Positions 28,590 through 38,069 of a stretch of 64,000 nucleotides of DNA are shown here, one piece after another. Source of the DNA: Bremerella cremea (lineage in GTDB: Bacteria; Planctomycetota; Planctomycetia; Pirellulales; Pirellulaceae); the NCBI RefSeq assembly GCF_003335505.1, contig NZ_QPEX01000010.1, positions 1,426,001 through 1,490,000 on the forward strand. The letters are read 5' to 3'. The notes under the pieces are model-generated. The model worked only from the letters and a program-made list of their open reading frames with translations, made no database searches and had not been told where the DNA came from. The translations under genes were made by a program, and so were the position numbers. Numbering within the stretch: position 1 is the stretch's first letter; each line of letters starts with the position of its first letter.

Positions 28590-28949
28590 GTGGGCGATTC
28601 AAATACGTCTGTAGCTGAACCTGGGGAAGCAACGGTCGTTTCGACCAAGACGGAACCCAAGAAAAAGCCAAAACCAAAGCGTCAGCCACGCTATCATGTC
28701 GTGCTTTGGAACGATGACGATCATACCTACGAGTATGTCATCTTGATGATGCATGAGCTGTTTGGGCACCCCGTGGAAAAAGGGTTTCAAATTGCCAAGA
28801 CCGTTGATTCCGATGGCCGCGCAATCTGCTTGACCACCACCAAAGAACATGCTGAGCTTAAACGAGAACAGATCCATGCTTATGGCAAGGATGAACTGAT
28901 CGCTCGTTGCCGCGGTTCGATGTCTTCCACGATCGAGCCAGAGTGCTAG
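28590..28949 (+). CDS. clpS: ATP-dependent Clp protease adaptor ClpS
   Basis: A 119-residue protein whose C-terminal 80 residues are a ClpS domain: YHVVLWNDDDHTYEYVI, then LMMHELFG and GRAICLTTTKEHAELKREQI. ClpS delivers N-degron substrates to ClpA/ClpC-ClpP. The N-terminal tail has a run of Lys and Pro (KTEPKKKPKPKRQPR). The start is taken as GTG at 28590, since GAGAAAG lies five bases upstream; the frame stays open upstream into sequence opposite the peptidase gene, which is unlikely to be coding. No clpA/clpC lies in the window. Confidence 0.9.
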   Translation: MGDSNTSVAEPGEATVVSTKTEPKKKPKPKRQPRYHVVLWNDDDHTYEYVILMMHELFGHPVEKGFQIAKTVDSDGRAICLTTTKEHAELKREQIHAYGKDELIARCRGSMSSTIEPEC

Positions 28950-29035
28950 AATCGGGGATTCCTGTTGCCTCCCCAATCCTTACTAAAGAGGTCGCCATCT
29001 CCTGCAGGTCGCGGCCTCACCTATTTTATCTGCCG

Positions 29036-30325
29036 ATGAGCGATCTCAAACTGAAGACCCTCACCTTGGGGTGCAAGGTCAATCAATATGAAACCGAACT
29101 TGTTCGCGAAGGTTTGGTCCGCGGCGGATATCGAGACGCAGACACCGCAGAGGCGGCAGACGTCTGTGTGGTAAATACCTGTACGGTTACCAACGAAGGG
29201 GATTCAAAAAGCCGTCAAGCGATTCGGCGGCTGGCCAAGGATAACCCTAATTCTCGCATCGTTGTCATGGGATGCTACGCCACACGTGCCCCGGACGAAT
29301 TGAAGCAGCTGCCCAATGTGTCCGAAGTCGTCACCGACAAACGGGAAATTCCTGATTTGTTGGGCCGAATGGGCGTGATTGACATTCCAGATGGCATTTC
29401 CCGTTTTGGTGATCGCCACCGGGCTTATGTCAAAGTGCAAGATGGCTGTCTCTTACGCTGTAGCTTCTGCATTATCCCATACGTTCGGCCCGAGATGTAC
29501 AGCCGACCAGCAGGCGAAATCGTGGAAGAGGTCCGCCGCTTGGCAGAGAACGGCTTTCGCGAAATTGTGCTAACCGGGATTCACCTGGGGCACTATGGTG
29601 TCGATCTCAACAAAGGGAAACCGAAAACCGACTGGGTTCGCTTGGCCCAGTTGATGGAAATGCTCTCCCGTATCGAAACTGATTTCCGAATTCGACTCTC
29701 CAGCATCGAAGCGACCGAAGTTACACGAGAACTGATCGAGGTAATGGCCAAGTACCCCGACAAAATCTGCCCTCACCTGCATATCTCGATGCAAAGTGGC
29801 TCCGACTCGGTTCTTCGTCGGATGCGTCGCCGGTGGGGAAGTCAGCGTTTTGTCGATCGCTGCAAGCTACTGCAAGACACACTGGACAAACCGTCCATCT
29901 CGACCGATATCATTGTCGGTTTCCCCGGCGAGACCGAGGCCGAATTTCAAGAGACTTGCCTCGTCTCCGAGAAAGTTGGTTTCTCCAAAATTCACATCTT
30001 CCCCTTTAGCGCACGGCGAGGCACCCCCGCCGCCGAAATGCCTGACCAAATTCCAGGCGATATCAAAGCCGACCGACGAGCACGCCTGGCAGAAGTGGAA
30101 GACCGTGCCCGCGAGGCGTATTATCGCAGCTTAGTGGGCGAGAAATTAGATGTGCTGATCGAAGCAGAAGATCGGCAAAACCCACTGTTGGCCACCGGCA
30201 CCTCTTGCCGCTATGCCCAAGTCTCGTGCGATCGCAGCCAAGTCGAAATCGGCCAGCGATACCAAGTTCGAATCGATCAGGCCCAATCACAGGGCCTTTT
30301 CGGATCTCTCATTTCATCGATTTAA
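29036..30325 (+). CDS. mtaB: tRNA t6A37 methylthiotransferase MtaB
   Basis: A 429-residue radical-SAM enzyme. The N-terminal UPF0004 cluster cysteines are Cys13 (LGCKVNQYE), Cys49 (NTCTVTNEGD) and Cys80 (MGCYA). The radical-SAM cluster is C-x3-C-x2-C at 138/142/145 (DGCLLRCSFC). The C-terminus has a TRAM-like domain. The LGCKVNQYE start and NEGDSKSRQ block match MtaB, which adds methylthio to t6A37 in tRNA reading ANN codons, rather than MiaB or RimO. The ATG at 29036 begins MSDLKLKTLTLGCK. It lies 86 bases after clpS, perhaps in the same transcript. Confidence 0.93.
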   Translation: MSDLKLKTLTLGCKVNQYETELVREGLVRGGYRDADTAEAADVCVVNTCTVTNEGDSKSRQAIRRLAKDNPNSRIVVMGCYATRAPDELKQLPNVSEVVTDKREIPDLLGRMGVIDIPDGISRFGDRHRAYVKVQDGCLLRCSFCIIPYVRPEMYSRPAGEIVEEVRRLAENGFREIVLTGIHLGHYGVDLNKGKPKTDWVRLAQLMEMLSRIETDFRIRLSSIEATEVTRELIEVMAKYPDKICPHLHISMQSGSDSVLRRMRRRWGSQRFVDRCKLLQDTLDKPSISTDIIVGFPGETEAEFQETCLVSEKVGFSKIHIFPFSARRGTPAAEMPDQIPGDIKADRRARLAEVEDRAREAYYRSLVGEKLDVLIEAEDRQNPLLATGTSCRYAQVSCDRSQVEIGQRYQVRIDQAQSQGLFGSLISSI

Positions 30326-30460
30326 TCATTTTATTCGACACCTTTTGCCGCATGCCCGAATTGCTGGCCTACATTTGCTAGCACGCCGAAGAAAGGATTG
30401 ATGTTAGCCCCCATCCCTTTCGGATAACACCACCTAAAGTTCTCTGCAAGCGGTATAAAC

Positions 30461-31417
30461 ATGACGACACAGTCATCGAAACTGGGCATTAACACGGGCA
30501 TCCTTCTCGAAGCTGGTACAAACGAAGCCGAGATCCTTGTCTTCGAGGTTGCCGGGCAAACATTTGGGGTGAACGTTGCCAAAGTAAAAGAAGTCCTAGG
30601 CATCAGCAAAGTCACCAGTCTTCCAGAAGGCCATCCTTCCATTGAAGGCGTCGTAAGAATTCGCCAAGACGTTGTCACCCTGATCAACCTGACTTACTTT
30701 CTGTACGGTAACGTCGAGGAAGCTCAGGCCAAAGACAACGACTGCTTGCTGCTCCTCGAGTTCAACCAGCGGCCCCTCGCTTTCCGGGTCCATCGCGTCC
30801 ATCGAATCTATCGCGTTAGTTGGAAAGCGACTCGCCCATTACCGAACACCATGGGTATGAACGCGCCAATTACCAGTGTGGTGCTGATCGACGGCAAGCT
30901 GGTTCAAATCCTCGATTTCGAGTCGATCGGTTCAGAAGTCGCCGGGATTTCCGAGCAACAGCACCTCGAAGATGCCACGATTACCAAAATTGAGGCACCT
31001 GACGTGCCGATTGTCTTCGCCGAAGACTCTCGCATGATTTCGGAAATGATCAACGACCACCTCCAAGAAGCCGGATTCAGCAACGTTCACAGTTTCATTG
31101 ATGGTTGCGCAGCTTGGGAATACCTCGAGAATCTGGCCGAAAATCAAACCTGTGATACGATTCGCGACCATGTTGGTATCATCATTACCGATATCGAAAT
31201 GCCACGGATGGACGGTTTCAGCCTCGCCAAACACATCCGCATGCACCCGGTATTAGGCCAATTGCCAATCTTGATCTTCTCGTCGCTGGTCTCTAAAGAC
31301 AACCAGAAAAAAGGGGCTCAGGTCGGGGTCGATGCTCAGGTCTCGAAACCACGCTACGCCGAGCTTGTCGCTACGGCCCGCCAACTGCTTGGCATGACGC
31401 AGTTGCTTGAAGTGTAG
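30461..31417 (+). CDS. cheV: CheV-like chemotaxis coupling protein
   Basis: A 318-residue protein with a CheW domain (about 20-160, including VAKVKEVLG, and GHPSIEGVVRIRQDVVTLI) followed by a receiver domain (about 183-312) with acidic Glu188-Asp189, phospho-acceptor Asp244 in ITDIEMPRMDG and Lys296 in VSKP. CheV couples chemoreceptors to the CheA kinase and is tuned by phosphorylation. No receptor, cheA or flagellar gene is nearby. Cytoplasmic. A 9-bp stem-loop lies just downstream. Confidence 0.92.
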   Translation: MTTQSSKLGINTGILLEAGTNEAEILVFEVAGQTFGVNVAKVKEVLGISKVTSLPEGHPSIEGVVRIRQDVVTLINLTYFLYGNVEEAQAKDNDCLLLLEFNQRPLAFRVHRVHRIYRVSWKATRPLPNTMGMNAPITSVVLIDGKLVQILDFESIGSEVAGISEQQHLEDATITKIEAPDVPIVFAEDSRMISEMINDHLQEAGFSNVHSFIDGCAAWEYLENLAENQTCDTIRDHVGIIITDIEMPRMDGFSLAKHIRMHPVLGQLPILIFSSLVSKDNQKKGAQVGVDAQVSKPRYAELVATARQLLGMTQLLEV

Positions 31418-31442
31418 CCTAGCTAGCACCGAGCCGAACCAT

Positions 31443-31470
31443 TTGAGAGAAATCCTCGGAATTCTCTCAA
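31443..31470 (+). terminator. stem-loop after cheV
   Basis: TTGAGAGAA and TTCTCTCAA pair around a 10-base loop. There is no T-tract, so this may be a weak terminator or a processing site. Confidence 0.35.
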
Positions 31471-31581
31471 GATCCACCTTGTGTCGACCGAGGGGGACTT
31501 GCTAATGTTCCCCGACATTTTCCGGCCCACTTGGCGGTCGGTGTCGATGCTCTAATTGTCTCATGAGGGGATCAAGCAAGG

Positions 31582-32706
31582 ATGTTTGTCCGCACGAAAC
31601 TACGACTTGCCGTGGCGTTTGGCCTGATTGCCACACTCGGTTCCACGTCACTAGCTGCCCCACCTTGGGCCAGCCTGATTCCATTCAGAAAGGTCGAAGC
31701 CGACGTCAACAAGACGTACGAATTGACCGAAGCCAATGGCCCTTGGATGATCATGGCCAGTAGCTTCAACGGCCCCGGTGCCGCGAACGACGCCAAGAAT
31801 TTGGTTATCGAACTTCGCAAAGACTTCGGCATGGAAGCGTTCGTCTTTGAACAAAAGTACGACTTCTCCGACAGTGTGGTCGGCAAGGGTTACGATCGCT
31901 ACGGTGACCCGAAAAAAATGCGCTACATGAACGACGCCAGTTTCGTCAGCTACGCCGTGATGGTGGGCAACTACGATTCGGTCGATGCCAGCGGTGTGGA
32001 AAGTACGCTTAACAAAATCAAGACGGCGCATCCCAAGGTCTTCCAAACCGGCTACAGCGTAAAGTCGGACGCTATCAAGACCATGCGTGAAAAGATTAAA
32101 GACGCGATCAACACCGAGGAAAAAAAGGAAAAAGGACCAATGGGCAATGCGTTCGTCACACGCAACCCCTTGCTTCCAGAAGAGTTTTTCCGTCCTCAGG
32201 GTCCCGATCAACTTGTGATCGGCATGAACAAAGACACCCCTTACAACTTGCTAAATTGCCCGGGTAAGTACACCGTTCGCGTGGCAACCTTCCGCGGTGC
32301 CGTCGAGTTGGACCAAAACAAGATCAAAGAAATCGAAGCCAAAAACATCGTTGGTGGCAGCCGCCTTGCCGTTGCAGCAGCAAAGGCTGAAAAACTGGCT
32401 GCTGCCCTGCGTAAGCAAGGTGTCGAAGCTTACACGTTCCACGATCGTTCTGAGAGCATCGTTACCGTTGGCAGTTTCGAGTCGGTGGGAACACCTCGCC
32501 GCGATGGCAAGATTGAAATCAACCCGCAAGTCAAACGCATCATGGATGGCTACAAGGGAAGTGCCAGCTCGCAACCCTCAGCCACTGGTTTGCCGACCTT
32601 TGAGCCCAAAATCTTGGCGGGTATTACTTTCGATGTCCAACCGGTCCCCGTCCAAGTCCCCCGCGTAAGCGTTGCCGCCGATTATGCACGCAGAACGACT
32701 CGCTAG
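31582..32706 (+). CDS. exported hypothetical protein
   Basis: A 374-residue protein with a signal peptide (cleavage near LAA-PPW, about residue 26). Two similar halves can be seen: each has a beta strand (PWMIMASSFNG; KYTVRVATFRG), then a helix of the type AKNLVIELRK or AEKLAAALRKQG, then a strand with F-V-F-E or AYTFHD and a V-G-S/N-YDSV turn. That alternation resembles SPOR-like domains, but similarity is weak. The tail is Pro/Val-rich. It probably acts in the periplasm. A strong terminator follows. No function assigned. Confidence 0.72.
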   Translation: MFVRTKLRLAVAFGLIATLGSTSLAAPPWASLIPFRKVEADVNKTYELTEANGPWMIMASSFNGPGAANDAKNLVIELRKDFGMEAFVFEQKYDFSDSVVGKGYDRYGDPKKMRYMNDASFVSYAVMVGNYDSVDASGVESTLNKIKTAHPKVFQTGYSVKSDAIKTMREKIKDAINTEEKKEKGPMGNAFVTRNPLLPEEFFRPQGPDQLVIGMNKDTPYNLLNCPGKYTVRVATFRGAVELDQNKIKEIEAKNIVGGSRLAVAAAKAEKLAAALRKQGVEAYTFHDRSESIVTVGSFESVGTPRRDGKIEINPQVKRIMDGYKGSASSQPSATGLPTFEPKILAGITFDVQPVPVQVPRVSVAADYARRTTR

Positions 32707-32740
32707 GCGAGCAGACAACTACCCGCCAACAACAACCACA

Positions 32741-32771
32741 AGGTTCCACGTACTACGTGGAACCTTTTTTG
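32741..32771 (+). terminator. rho-independent terminator
   Basis: AGGTTCCACGTA and TACGTGGAACCT form a 12-bp stem around one base, followed by T6. It clearly ends the exported-protein transcript and argues against an upstream start for the next gene. Confidence 0.9.
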
Positions 32772-32839
32772 TGCGCGCGAATCCCGCTACGATGACAGGC
32801 GAACCTTTTATACGCCTAACCCCTAATGATCGATCGGCG

Positions 32840-33475
32840 ATGGACCACACGCGGCAAATTGTTTTGGGCACCTACAACCAAGAGAAGCGAACTGAACTGC
32901 AGCAACTACTTGCCCCCTTAGGCATCGAGTTGCAAACGCTCAAAGAGTACCCTGACGCGATCGAAGTGGAGGAGGATGGAATTTCTTTCACCGAAAACGC
33001 CACCAAGAAAGCGACCGAGCAGGCCGTTCATTTAGGACGATGGGTCTTAGCAGAGGACAGCGGTTTGTGCGTCGACGCCTTGAAAGGGGCACCCGGCATC
33101 TATTCGGCACGTTTCTCAGGCGAAGAGGCCACCGACGAATCGAACAACGATTTGCTGCTGGAAAAGCTTCAAGGGCTACCCGATGAAAAACGTGGGGCCC
33201 ACTATGTATGCCACATCACGCTGTCGGATCCTTCCGGAAACGCCATTCTCCAGACCGAAGACAAATGTCACGGTCGAATTGCTCACGAGCGTCACGGCAC
33301 GCATGGCTTTGGCTACGACCCACTGTTCTTGATCCCAGAATACCATCTCACCTTTGGCGAACTCGGTCCCGCCGTGAAAGGGCTACTCAGCCACCGGGCC
33401 AAAGCCACTCGTGAGTTTGTTGCCCAACTAAATGGGCTGCTGCGCAAGAACCCGCAGCTGTTGAGCAAGAAATAA
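32840..33475 (+). CDS. rdgB: XTP/dITP diphosphatase (RdgB/HAM1 family)
   Basis: A 211-residue protein with the Ham1 motifs: VLGTYNQEKRTEL at the start (substrate-binding T/N-x-x-K), EEDGISFTENATKKA, LAEDSGLCVDALKGAPGIYS, and HGFGYDPLFLIPE. It hydrolyses non-canonical purine nucleotides (dITP, XTP) to monophosphates, keeping them out of DNA. The frame is open back to 32672, but that would overlap the preceding terminator, so the ATG at 32840 was taken. A longer start at 32792 is also possible. Cytoplasmic. Confidence 0.93.
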   Translation: MDHTRQIVLGTYNQEKRTELQQLLAPLGIELQTLKEYPDAIEVEEDGISFTENATKKATEQAVHLGRWVLAEDSGLCVDALKGAPGIYSARFSGEEATDESNNDLLLEKLQGLPDEKRGAHYVCHITLSDPSGNAILQTEDKCHGRIAHERHGTHGFGYDPLFLIPEYHLTFGELGPAVKGLLSHRAKATREFVAQLNGLLRKNPQLLSKK

Positions 33476-33530
33476 ATAAGCGGATGCCGTTGAATGAAGC
33501 GCAGACATCCGCTCGAATAAAATTAGAACG

Positions 33531-33539
33531 TGTTATAAT
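33531..33539 (+). promoter_or_regulatory. extended -10 promoter of M20 amidohydrolase
   Basis: TGTTATAAT combines a perfect TATAAT with the TG extension. No -35 box is visible. It lies 73 bases before the start codon and after a weak AGCGGATG/CATCCGCT stem-loop (33479-33513) that may end the diphosphatase gene. Confidence 0.5.
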
Positions 33540-33611
33540 CTGAACGAGATATTACTCCTTTTCGTGCCAGCAGTGCAAGTGGCAATTCCTTCGTTTCGCT
33601 GAGATTCAAAA

Positions 33612-34967
33612 ATGAATCGATATCGTTCTCACCCGATGGCATTTTGCTGGCTATCCATCGCTATCTTCTGCCTCTTTCCTCCCCCGTTCAGCCAAGCCGA
33701 ATCCCCTCAAGAGAAGCTTAAACCGATCCAAAAATGGGTCACCGATTCCTCCGCTTCATTCATCGATATTTATCGATGGTTTCATGCCAATCCCGAACTG
33801 TCGTTTCACGAAAAAGAAACGGCCAATCGCCTGGCCCAACTGCTTAAGGACGCCGGATACGAAGTCACAACTGGCATAGGTGGGCACGGCCTGGTAGCCA
33901 TTCTTCGGAATGGAGCCGGCCCAACCGTCATGTTCCGAACCGACCTAGACGCCCTACCGGTAACCGAGGCGACTGAGCTTGTTTACGCTTCGCAAAAGAA
34001 GGTCACGCTAGAAGATGGCACGCCGACCGGAGTGATGCACGCCTGCGGGCACGATATTCACATGACAAACGTGGTCGGTACCGCTCAGTTCATGGCCAGC
34101 CACAAAGACTTATGGCACGGCACACTGATGATTATTGGCCAGCCTGCGGAAGAAAAAGGAGAAGGTGCCAAGGCGATGCTCGCCGACAAGCTTTTCGAGC
34201 GTTTCCCCCAACCAGACTTTGCCTTAGCACTTCATGTCGATCCGACCCTGCCTACCGGCACGATCGGGTATCGTGCTGGGTACGCGATGGCCAACGTCGA
34301 TAGTGTGGATATTGTGGTCAAAGGAAAGGGAGGCCACGGAGCCTACCCACACATGACCGTCGATCCAATTGTGCAAGCCGCACAGCTAGTAATGGACCTG
34401 CAAACAATCGTCAGTCGCGAAATTGCCCCGTCCGAACCATCCGTCGTGACCGTTGGTGCCATCCATGGGGGGACCAAGCACAATGTCATCGGCGATTCAT
34501 GCCATTTGCAGCTTACCGTCCGCAGTTACGGGGAAGAGGTCCGTCAAAAACTTCTGGATGCGATCAAGCGAAAAGCAAATGCAACCGCCGAAAGCTTCCG
34601 TGCTGAAATGCCAGACATTACCGTCAAAGAAGGGACTCCGAGCCTCTTCAACGATAAAAGTCTGACCAATTCAACCGTGGAAATCCTCAACGAAGTTCTC
34701 GGCGACGAGAATGTCGTTCCAGTCGATCCCTCGATGGGAGGCGAAGATTTCAGCCGCTACGGCTTGGCTGGCGTACCCATTTTTATGTTTCGCCTTGGAT
34801 CGGTCGACGCCAAGCGTCTGGCCCGCTTCGAGCAACTCGGCCAGCAGCCTCCCTCGCTGCATTCCCCCCTTTACTATCCCGATGCGGAAGATTGCCTAAC
34901 GACCGGTGTAACGGCCTCGGCGGCTGCCCTGCTCAACCTCTTCGAGACGAACTCGGACAATCGATGA
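33612..34967 (+). CDS. secreted M20-family amidohydrolase
   Basis: A 451-residue protein with a signal peptide (hydrophobic 8-25, cleavage near SQA-ESP) followed by an M20D amidohydrolase domain of the hippurate hydrolase/IAA-amino-acid hydrolase type. Metal-binding and catalytic motifs include FRTDLDALPV, MHACGHDIHM (Cys145, His147), GQPAEEKGEG (Glu180-Glu181) and DPSMGGEDFSRY. It should hydrolyse N-acyl amino acids outside the cytoplasm; the substrate is unknown. Its TGA overlaps the ATG of the next gene, so the two are translationally coupled. Confidence 0.92.
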   Translation: MNRYRSHPMAFCWLSIAIFCLFPPPFSQAESPQEKLKPIQKWVTDSSASFIDIYRWFHANPELSFHEKETANRLAQLLKDAGYEVTTGIGGHGLVAILRNGAGPTVMFRTDLDALPVTEATELVYASQKKVTLEDGTPTGVMHACGHDIHMTNVVGTAQFMASHKDLWHGTLMIIGQPAEEKGEGAKAMLADKLFERFPQPDFALALHVDPTLPTGTIGYRAGYAMANVDSVDIVVKGKGGHGAYPHMTVDPIVQAAQLVMDLQTIVSREIAPSEPSVVTVGAIHGGTKHNVIGDSCHLQLTVRSYGEEVRQKLLDAIKRKANATAESFRAEMPDITVKEGTPSLFNDKSLTNSTVEILNEVLGDENVVPVDPSMGGEDFSRYGLAGVPIFMFRLGSVDAKRLARFEQLGQQPPSLHSPLYYPDAEDCLTTGVTASAAALLNLFETNSDNR

Positions 34968-35341
34968 TGCCTCGACGAACGCTGCTGATTCTTGCCTTCG
35001 TTTACACAATTCTCGTTGGGCTAACGGTTTGGGGGTTATTCGAAACCCGCTCGTGGGTTGCTAAGACCTACGATACCCCCCAGGCCACCGAGAATTGGCA
35101 AGAGCTTCGCGAGGCTTTGCACGAAAAAAAGAAGGCGGAAAATCTGTCGCAACCGAGCCCCCCCAAACGAAGCGTCGAACCACCAATTAAGATCCTCTTT
35201 TCTGAGAACTTTCCAACGGTTGTGACCTGGGCAGTCGTTTTTCTGAGTATCCTATACTGGAGCGTAGGAATTATGATTGCTGGGGCGATACGAACCTCCA
35301 ATCAACTTCCTGCGTCACCCAATAACGATGCGCCCCATTGA
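34964..35341 (+). CDS. two-span membrane protein
   Basis: A 125-residue protein whose start overlaps the preceding stop (ATGA). It has a membrane span at about 5-24, a charged middle with Lys/Pro-rich sequence, and a second span at about 85-108 (TVVTWAVVFLSILYWSVGIM). No family recognised. The overlap with the amidohydrolase suggests joint expression. It probably sits in the inner membrane with both ends on the same side. Confidence 0.65.
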   Translation: MMPRRTLLILAFVYTILVGLTVWGLFETRSWVAKTYDTPQATENWQELREALHEKKKAENLSQPSPPKRSVEPPIKILFSENFPTVVTWAVVFLSILYWSVGIMIAGAIRTSNQLPASPNNDAPH

Positions 35342-35392
35342 TTTTGACACCTAAGTTGGCCCTGCTTGCAGGCGCCGTTGGATTGGCGACGT

Positions 35393-35914
35393 ATGTCTCC
35401 ATCGAGTCGAGAATTCGAGAGCCAGTCGCCAGAGCTATCCCTGGTTCGGCTGCCGATCCGCGACGACCACATCGCCCAAGCCGCGATTGCCGTTCTGTTG
35501 AGCGTTCTCGCCCTGCTAACGTACTCGGACACCGTTAGCGTCTGGGGTTCGCTTGCCGTGGTTCTGATGTGTCTGCTGGCAACCTGGAAGCTCTTTATCC
35601 CAGTTCGCATAGATCTCGGCCCGCGCGGAATCATTCAGACGTCGATCCTGGGCACCCGCAAAACACCATGGCGCGAGATTGTTCGCTATGAAACGCATCC
35701 CCACGGTGTGATTTTGTACCTGACCCGCGACGACTCCCCCTTGGCAGGCTTCGCCTCCATCGACCTAGCGTGTCGCAAACTGAATAGCGAACTAGAAGCG
35801 ACCGTCCGTTTCTATATGGAATCTCGCAGACTAAGAACCGGTTCTTCGATTATGAGAATGGCAGACGGATCGTCACAGACACAACAACCGGTTGATTCCA
35901 AGCACTCGGCCTAG
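35393..35914 (+). CDS. PH-like membrane protein
   Basis: A 173-residue protein with a hydrophobic hairpin (about 38-75: AAIAVLLSVLALLTY and LAVVLMCLLATWKLF) followed by a beta-rich domain (RIDLGPRGIIQTSILGTRKT, WREIVRYETHPHGVILYL) that looks like the bacterial PH-like domain seen in small membrane proteins. The ATG at 35393 was chosen over a TTG nine codons earlier. It follows the previous gene by 51 bases in the same direction. Function unknown. Confidence 0.62.
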   Translation: MSPSSREFESQSPELSLVRLPIRDDHIAQAAIAVLLSVLALLTYSDTVSVWGSLAVVLMCLLATWKLFIPVRIDLGPRGIIQTSILGTRKTPWREIVRYETHPHGVILYLTRDDSPLAGFASIDLACRKLNSELEATVRFYMESRRLRTGSSIMRMADGSSQTQQPVDSKHSA

Positions 35915-35960
35915 GCTTGGCCGGTCTCGAATTCTTGAAGTTAAAACAAGAACGAGGTTC

Positions 35961-36980
35961 TTATTCCTTCCTCGTTCCCTCTTCGGTCATTTCCCCGGGA
36001 AAGAAACAAGCTGCCGGGTGAGGCGTTCCTTCTAGCGGAGGACGACTAGTAGTACAGGTCTCTACCTTCGCAATCGGACAACGGTCGGCGAACGCACAAC
36101 CACCATAGTACTGATCTGGAGAGGGGACCTCGCCCTGCAGCACAATTCGCTTCCGCTGCCGTTCGACACTCGGATCTGGCACAGGAATGGCTGATAGCAA
36201 GGCCCGCGTATAGGGATGAAGGGGGTGCTTGAACAGTTCTTGTGACTCCGACATTTCGACGATCCGCCCGAGGTACATCACACCGATACGATGCGAGATG
36301 TGGCGAACAACCGAAAGGTCGTGGGCGATAAACACATAAGCGACGCCTAGCTTCTGCTGCAAATCCATCAGCAGGTTAATCACCTGGGCCTGAATGGAAA
36401 CGTCGAGGGCAGAAATTGGCTCGTCGCAGATGATGACCTTGGGGCGAGCAGCTAAGGCCCGAGCAATTCCAATACGTTGCCGCTGACCACCGGAAAACTC
36501 GTGCGGATAACGATTGACATAGCGGGGGTTCAAGCCCACGACATCCATCAGCCGCATCACTTCCAGCTTCTTATCGATACCCGATTTCAGGCCGAAAATC
36601 GACAGCGGTTCTCCGATGATATTCCCCACGGTCATACGCGGATTGAGCGAAGCATACGGATCTTGAAAGATCATCTGCAAGTCGCTGCGATACTGCCGCA
36701 TGCTATCCGCAGAAAGATTATCGAGCCGATGACCATCTAAGAGGATCTCTCCTTCGGTCGGCTTTACCAGGTGCATAATCGCTCTGGCAGTGGTTGATTT
36801 GCCGCAGCCACTTTCGCCCACTAGCCCGAACGTTTCGCCTGGCTTCACATTAAACGACACTCCATCGACGGCCCGCACCAGTTCCGTTTGCGACGAAAAC
36901 CAGCTTCCGCGTCGCACCGGGAAGTGGACCTTCAAGTTGCGTACTTCGAGAACGGGAGAATCTTGCTCTGGTTGCGGCAT
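35961..36980 (-). CDS. oppF: oligopeptide ABC transporter ATP-binding protein OppF
   Basis: A 339-residue ABC ATPase. Walker A GESGCGKST, Q loop FQDPYASLNPR, signature FSGGQRQR, Walker B VIICDEP and the H-loop HDLS are intact. The C-terminal oligopeptide extension with CAFADRCP and a further Cys pair is typical of OppF/DppF, where it can carry an iron-sulfur cluster. It powers peptide import together with OppD. It is the last gene of the opp operon, 22 bases after oppD. Confidence 0.95.
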   Translation of the reverse strand: MPQPEQDSPVLEVRNLKVHFPVRRGSWFSSQTELVRAVDGVSFNVKPGETFGLVGESGCGKSTTARAIMHLVKPTEGEILLDGHRLDNLSADSMRQYRSDLQMIFQDPYASLNPRMTVGNIIGEPLSIFGLKSGIDKKLEVMRLMDVVGLNPRYVNRYPHEFSGGQRQRIGIARALAARPKVIICDEPISALDVSIQAQVINLLMDLQQKLGVAYVFIAHDLSVVRHISHRIGVMYLGRIVEMSESQELFKHPLHPYTRALLSAIPVPDPSVERQRKRIVLQGEVPSPDQYYGGCAFADRCPIAKVETCTTSRPPLEGTPHPAACFFPGEMTEEGTRKE

Positions 36981-37002
36981 CTTGCTGTCAGTTCGTTCGA
37001 CG

Positions 37003-38061
37003 TTAGGAAGGGGTTACCTGAGGAGTCGGCTTTTCAAGCTGCGTGACATCGCGAATGCACGCGTGCAGAGTCCCCGAATCAACCTGAACCAAGGGGGGAT
37101 CAACGGCCAGACATTCATCAATTCGGTAGGGACAGCGTGGATAAAACGCACAGCCAACAATCGGCTGACTCATATCAGGCGGCTGACCATAAACTGGGGT
37201 CAGCTGAGCCCCCACATGCTCGTCGATGCGTGGAATCGAATTGAGCAGCCCCAGCGTATAAGGATGCCGCGGATCCGAGAACAGATCGTTCACCTTCGCT
37301 TGTTCCACTTTTCGCCCGGCATACATCACCAGCACGTCGGTCGCCATATTGGCGATAACGCCTAAGTCGTGCGTGATCATCACGATCGCGGTGTTGTGTT
37401 CCTCTTGAAGCTTCTGCATCAGCTCCAAGATTTGGGCCTGAATCGTCACATCCAAAGCGGTCGTCGGTTCGTCGGCAATCAAGATTTCGGGGTCGCACGA
37501 CAACGCCATGGCGATCACCACCCGTTGCCGCATTCCGCCAGAAAATTCGTGCGGATAATTAAACACGCGTCTCGTGGCGCCAGGGATGCCAACCTTTTCT
37601 AGCATCTCGATCGCTCGATCTAAGGCCTCTTTGTAAGAAAGTCCCAGATGCTTGCGGGTTACTTCGGTCAGTTGTTCGTCGATGGTCAGAAACGGATTGA
37701 GCGAGGTCATCGGATCTTGAAAGATCATCGCGATTCGGTTGCCTCGAATACGAGATAACTCTCGGTCCGTCATCTTGAGCAAGTCGTATCCGCCATACAT
37801 CGCCGAACCAGCGGTGATTCGCCCTGGGGGCTGAGGAATGAGCCCCAGCATGGCTAAATTGGTTACCGACTTCCCCGAGCCAGACTCGCCCACGATTCCC
37901 AACGTTTCGCCGGCACGGAGGTCGAAGTTCACCCCGCGCACGGCTTTGACGTCTCCTTCCTCAGTCCGGAATTCGACCGCCAAGTCGCGAACTTCAAGCA
38001 GCGTTCGCCCTTTGGTGGAACCACTGTTCTTGGTGGTGGCATTCATTGTATCTGCAGCCAT
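37003..38061 (-). CDS. oppD: oligopeptide ABC transporter ATP-binding protein OppD
   Basis: A 352-residue ABC ATPase. Walker A is [10 protein letters not shown] loop [11 protein letters not shown], signature FSGGMRQR, Walker B ILIADEP, H-loop THDLG; the C-terminal [14 protein letters not shown] block is the OppD/F cysteine motif. It forms the heterodimeric motor with OppF. The ATG at 38061 has GAGG six bases upstream; the shine site overlaps the oppC stop at 38070, implying coupled translation. Confidence 0.95.
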   Translation of the reverse strand: MAADTMNATTKNSGSTKGRTLLEVRDLAVEFRTEEGDVKAVRGVNFDLRAGETLGIVGESGSGKSVTNLAMLGLIPQPPGRITAGSAMYGGYDLLKMTDRELSRIRGNRIAMIFQDPMTSLNPFLTIDEQLTEVTRKHLGLSYKEALDRAIEMLEKVGIPGATRRVFNYPHEFSGGMRQRVVIAMALSCDPEILIADEPTTALDVTIQAQILELMQKLQEEHNTAIVMITHDLGVIANMATDVLVMYAGRKVEQAKVNDLFSDPRHPYTLGLLNSIPRIDEHVGAQLTPVYGQPPDMSQPIVGCAFYPRCPYRIDECLAVDPPLVQVDSGTLHACIRDVTQLEKPTPQVTPS

Positions 38062-38069
38062 CAATTACC

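Noticed and set aside
32672..32839. 56-codon extension of the XTP/dITP diphosphatase
   Set aside because: It would run through a strong terminator and overlap the previous gene.
33479..33513. Similarity of GCGCAGACATCC to the 103-bp repeat ends
   Set aside because: Only a short match; this is part of a small stem-loop after the diphosphatase gene, and the rest of the repeat is missing.
35338..35538. 66-codon open frame overlapping the PH-like protein gene
   Set aside because: It is in another frame with Arg/Pro-rich shadow sequence, while the chosen frame has membrane spans and a domain pattern.
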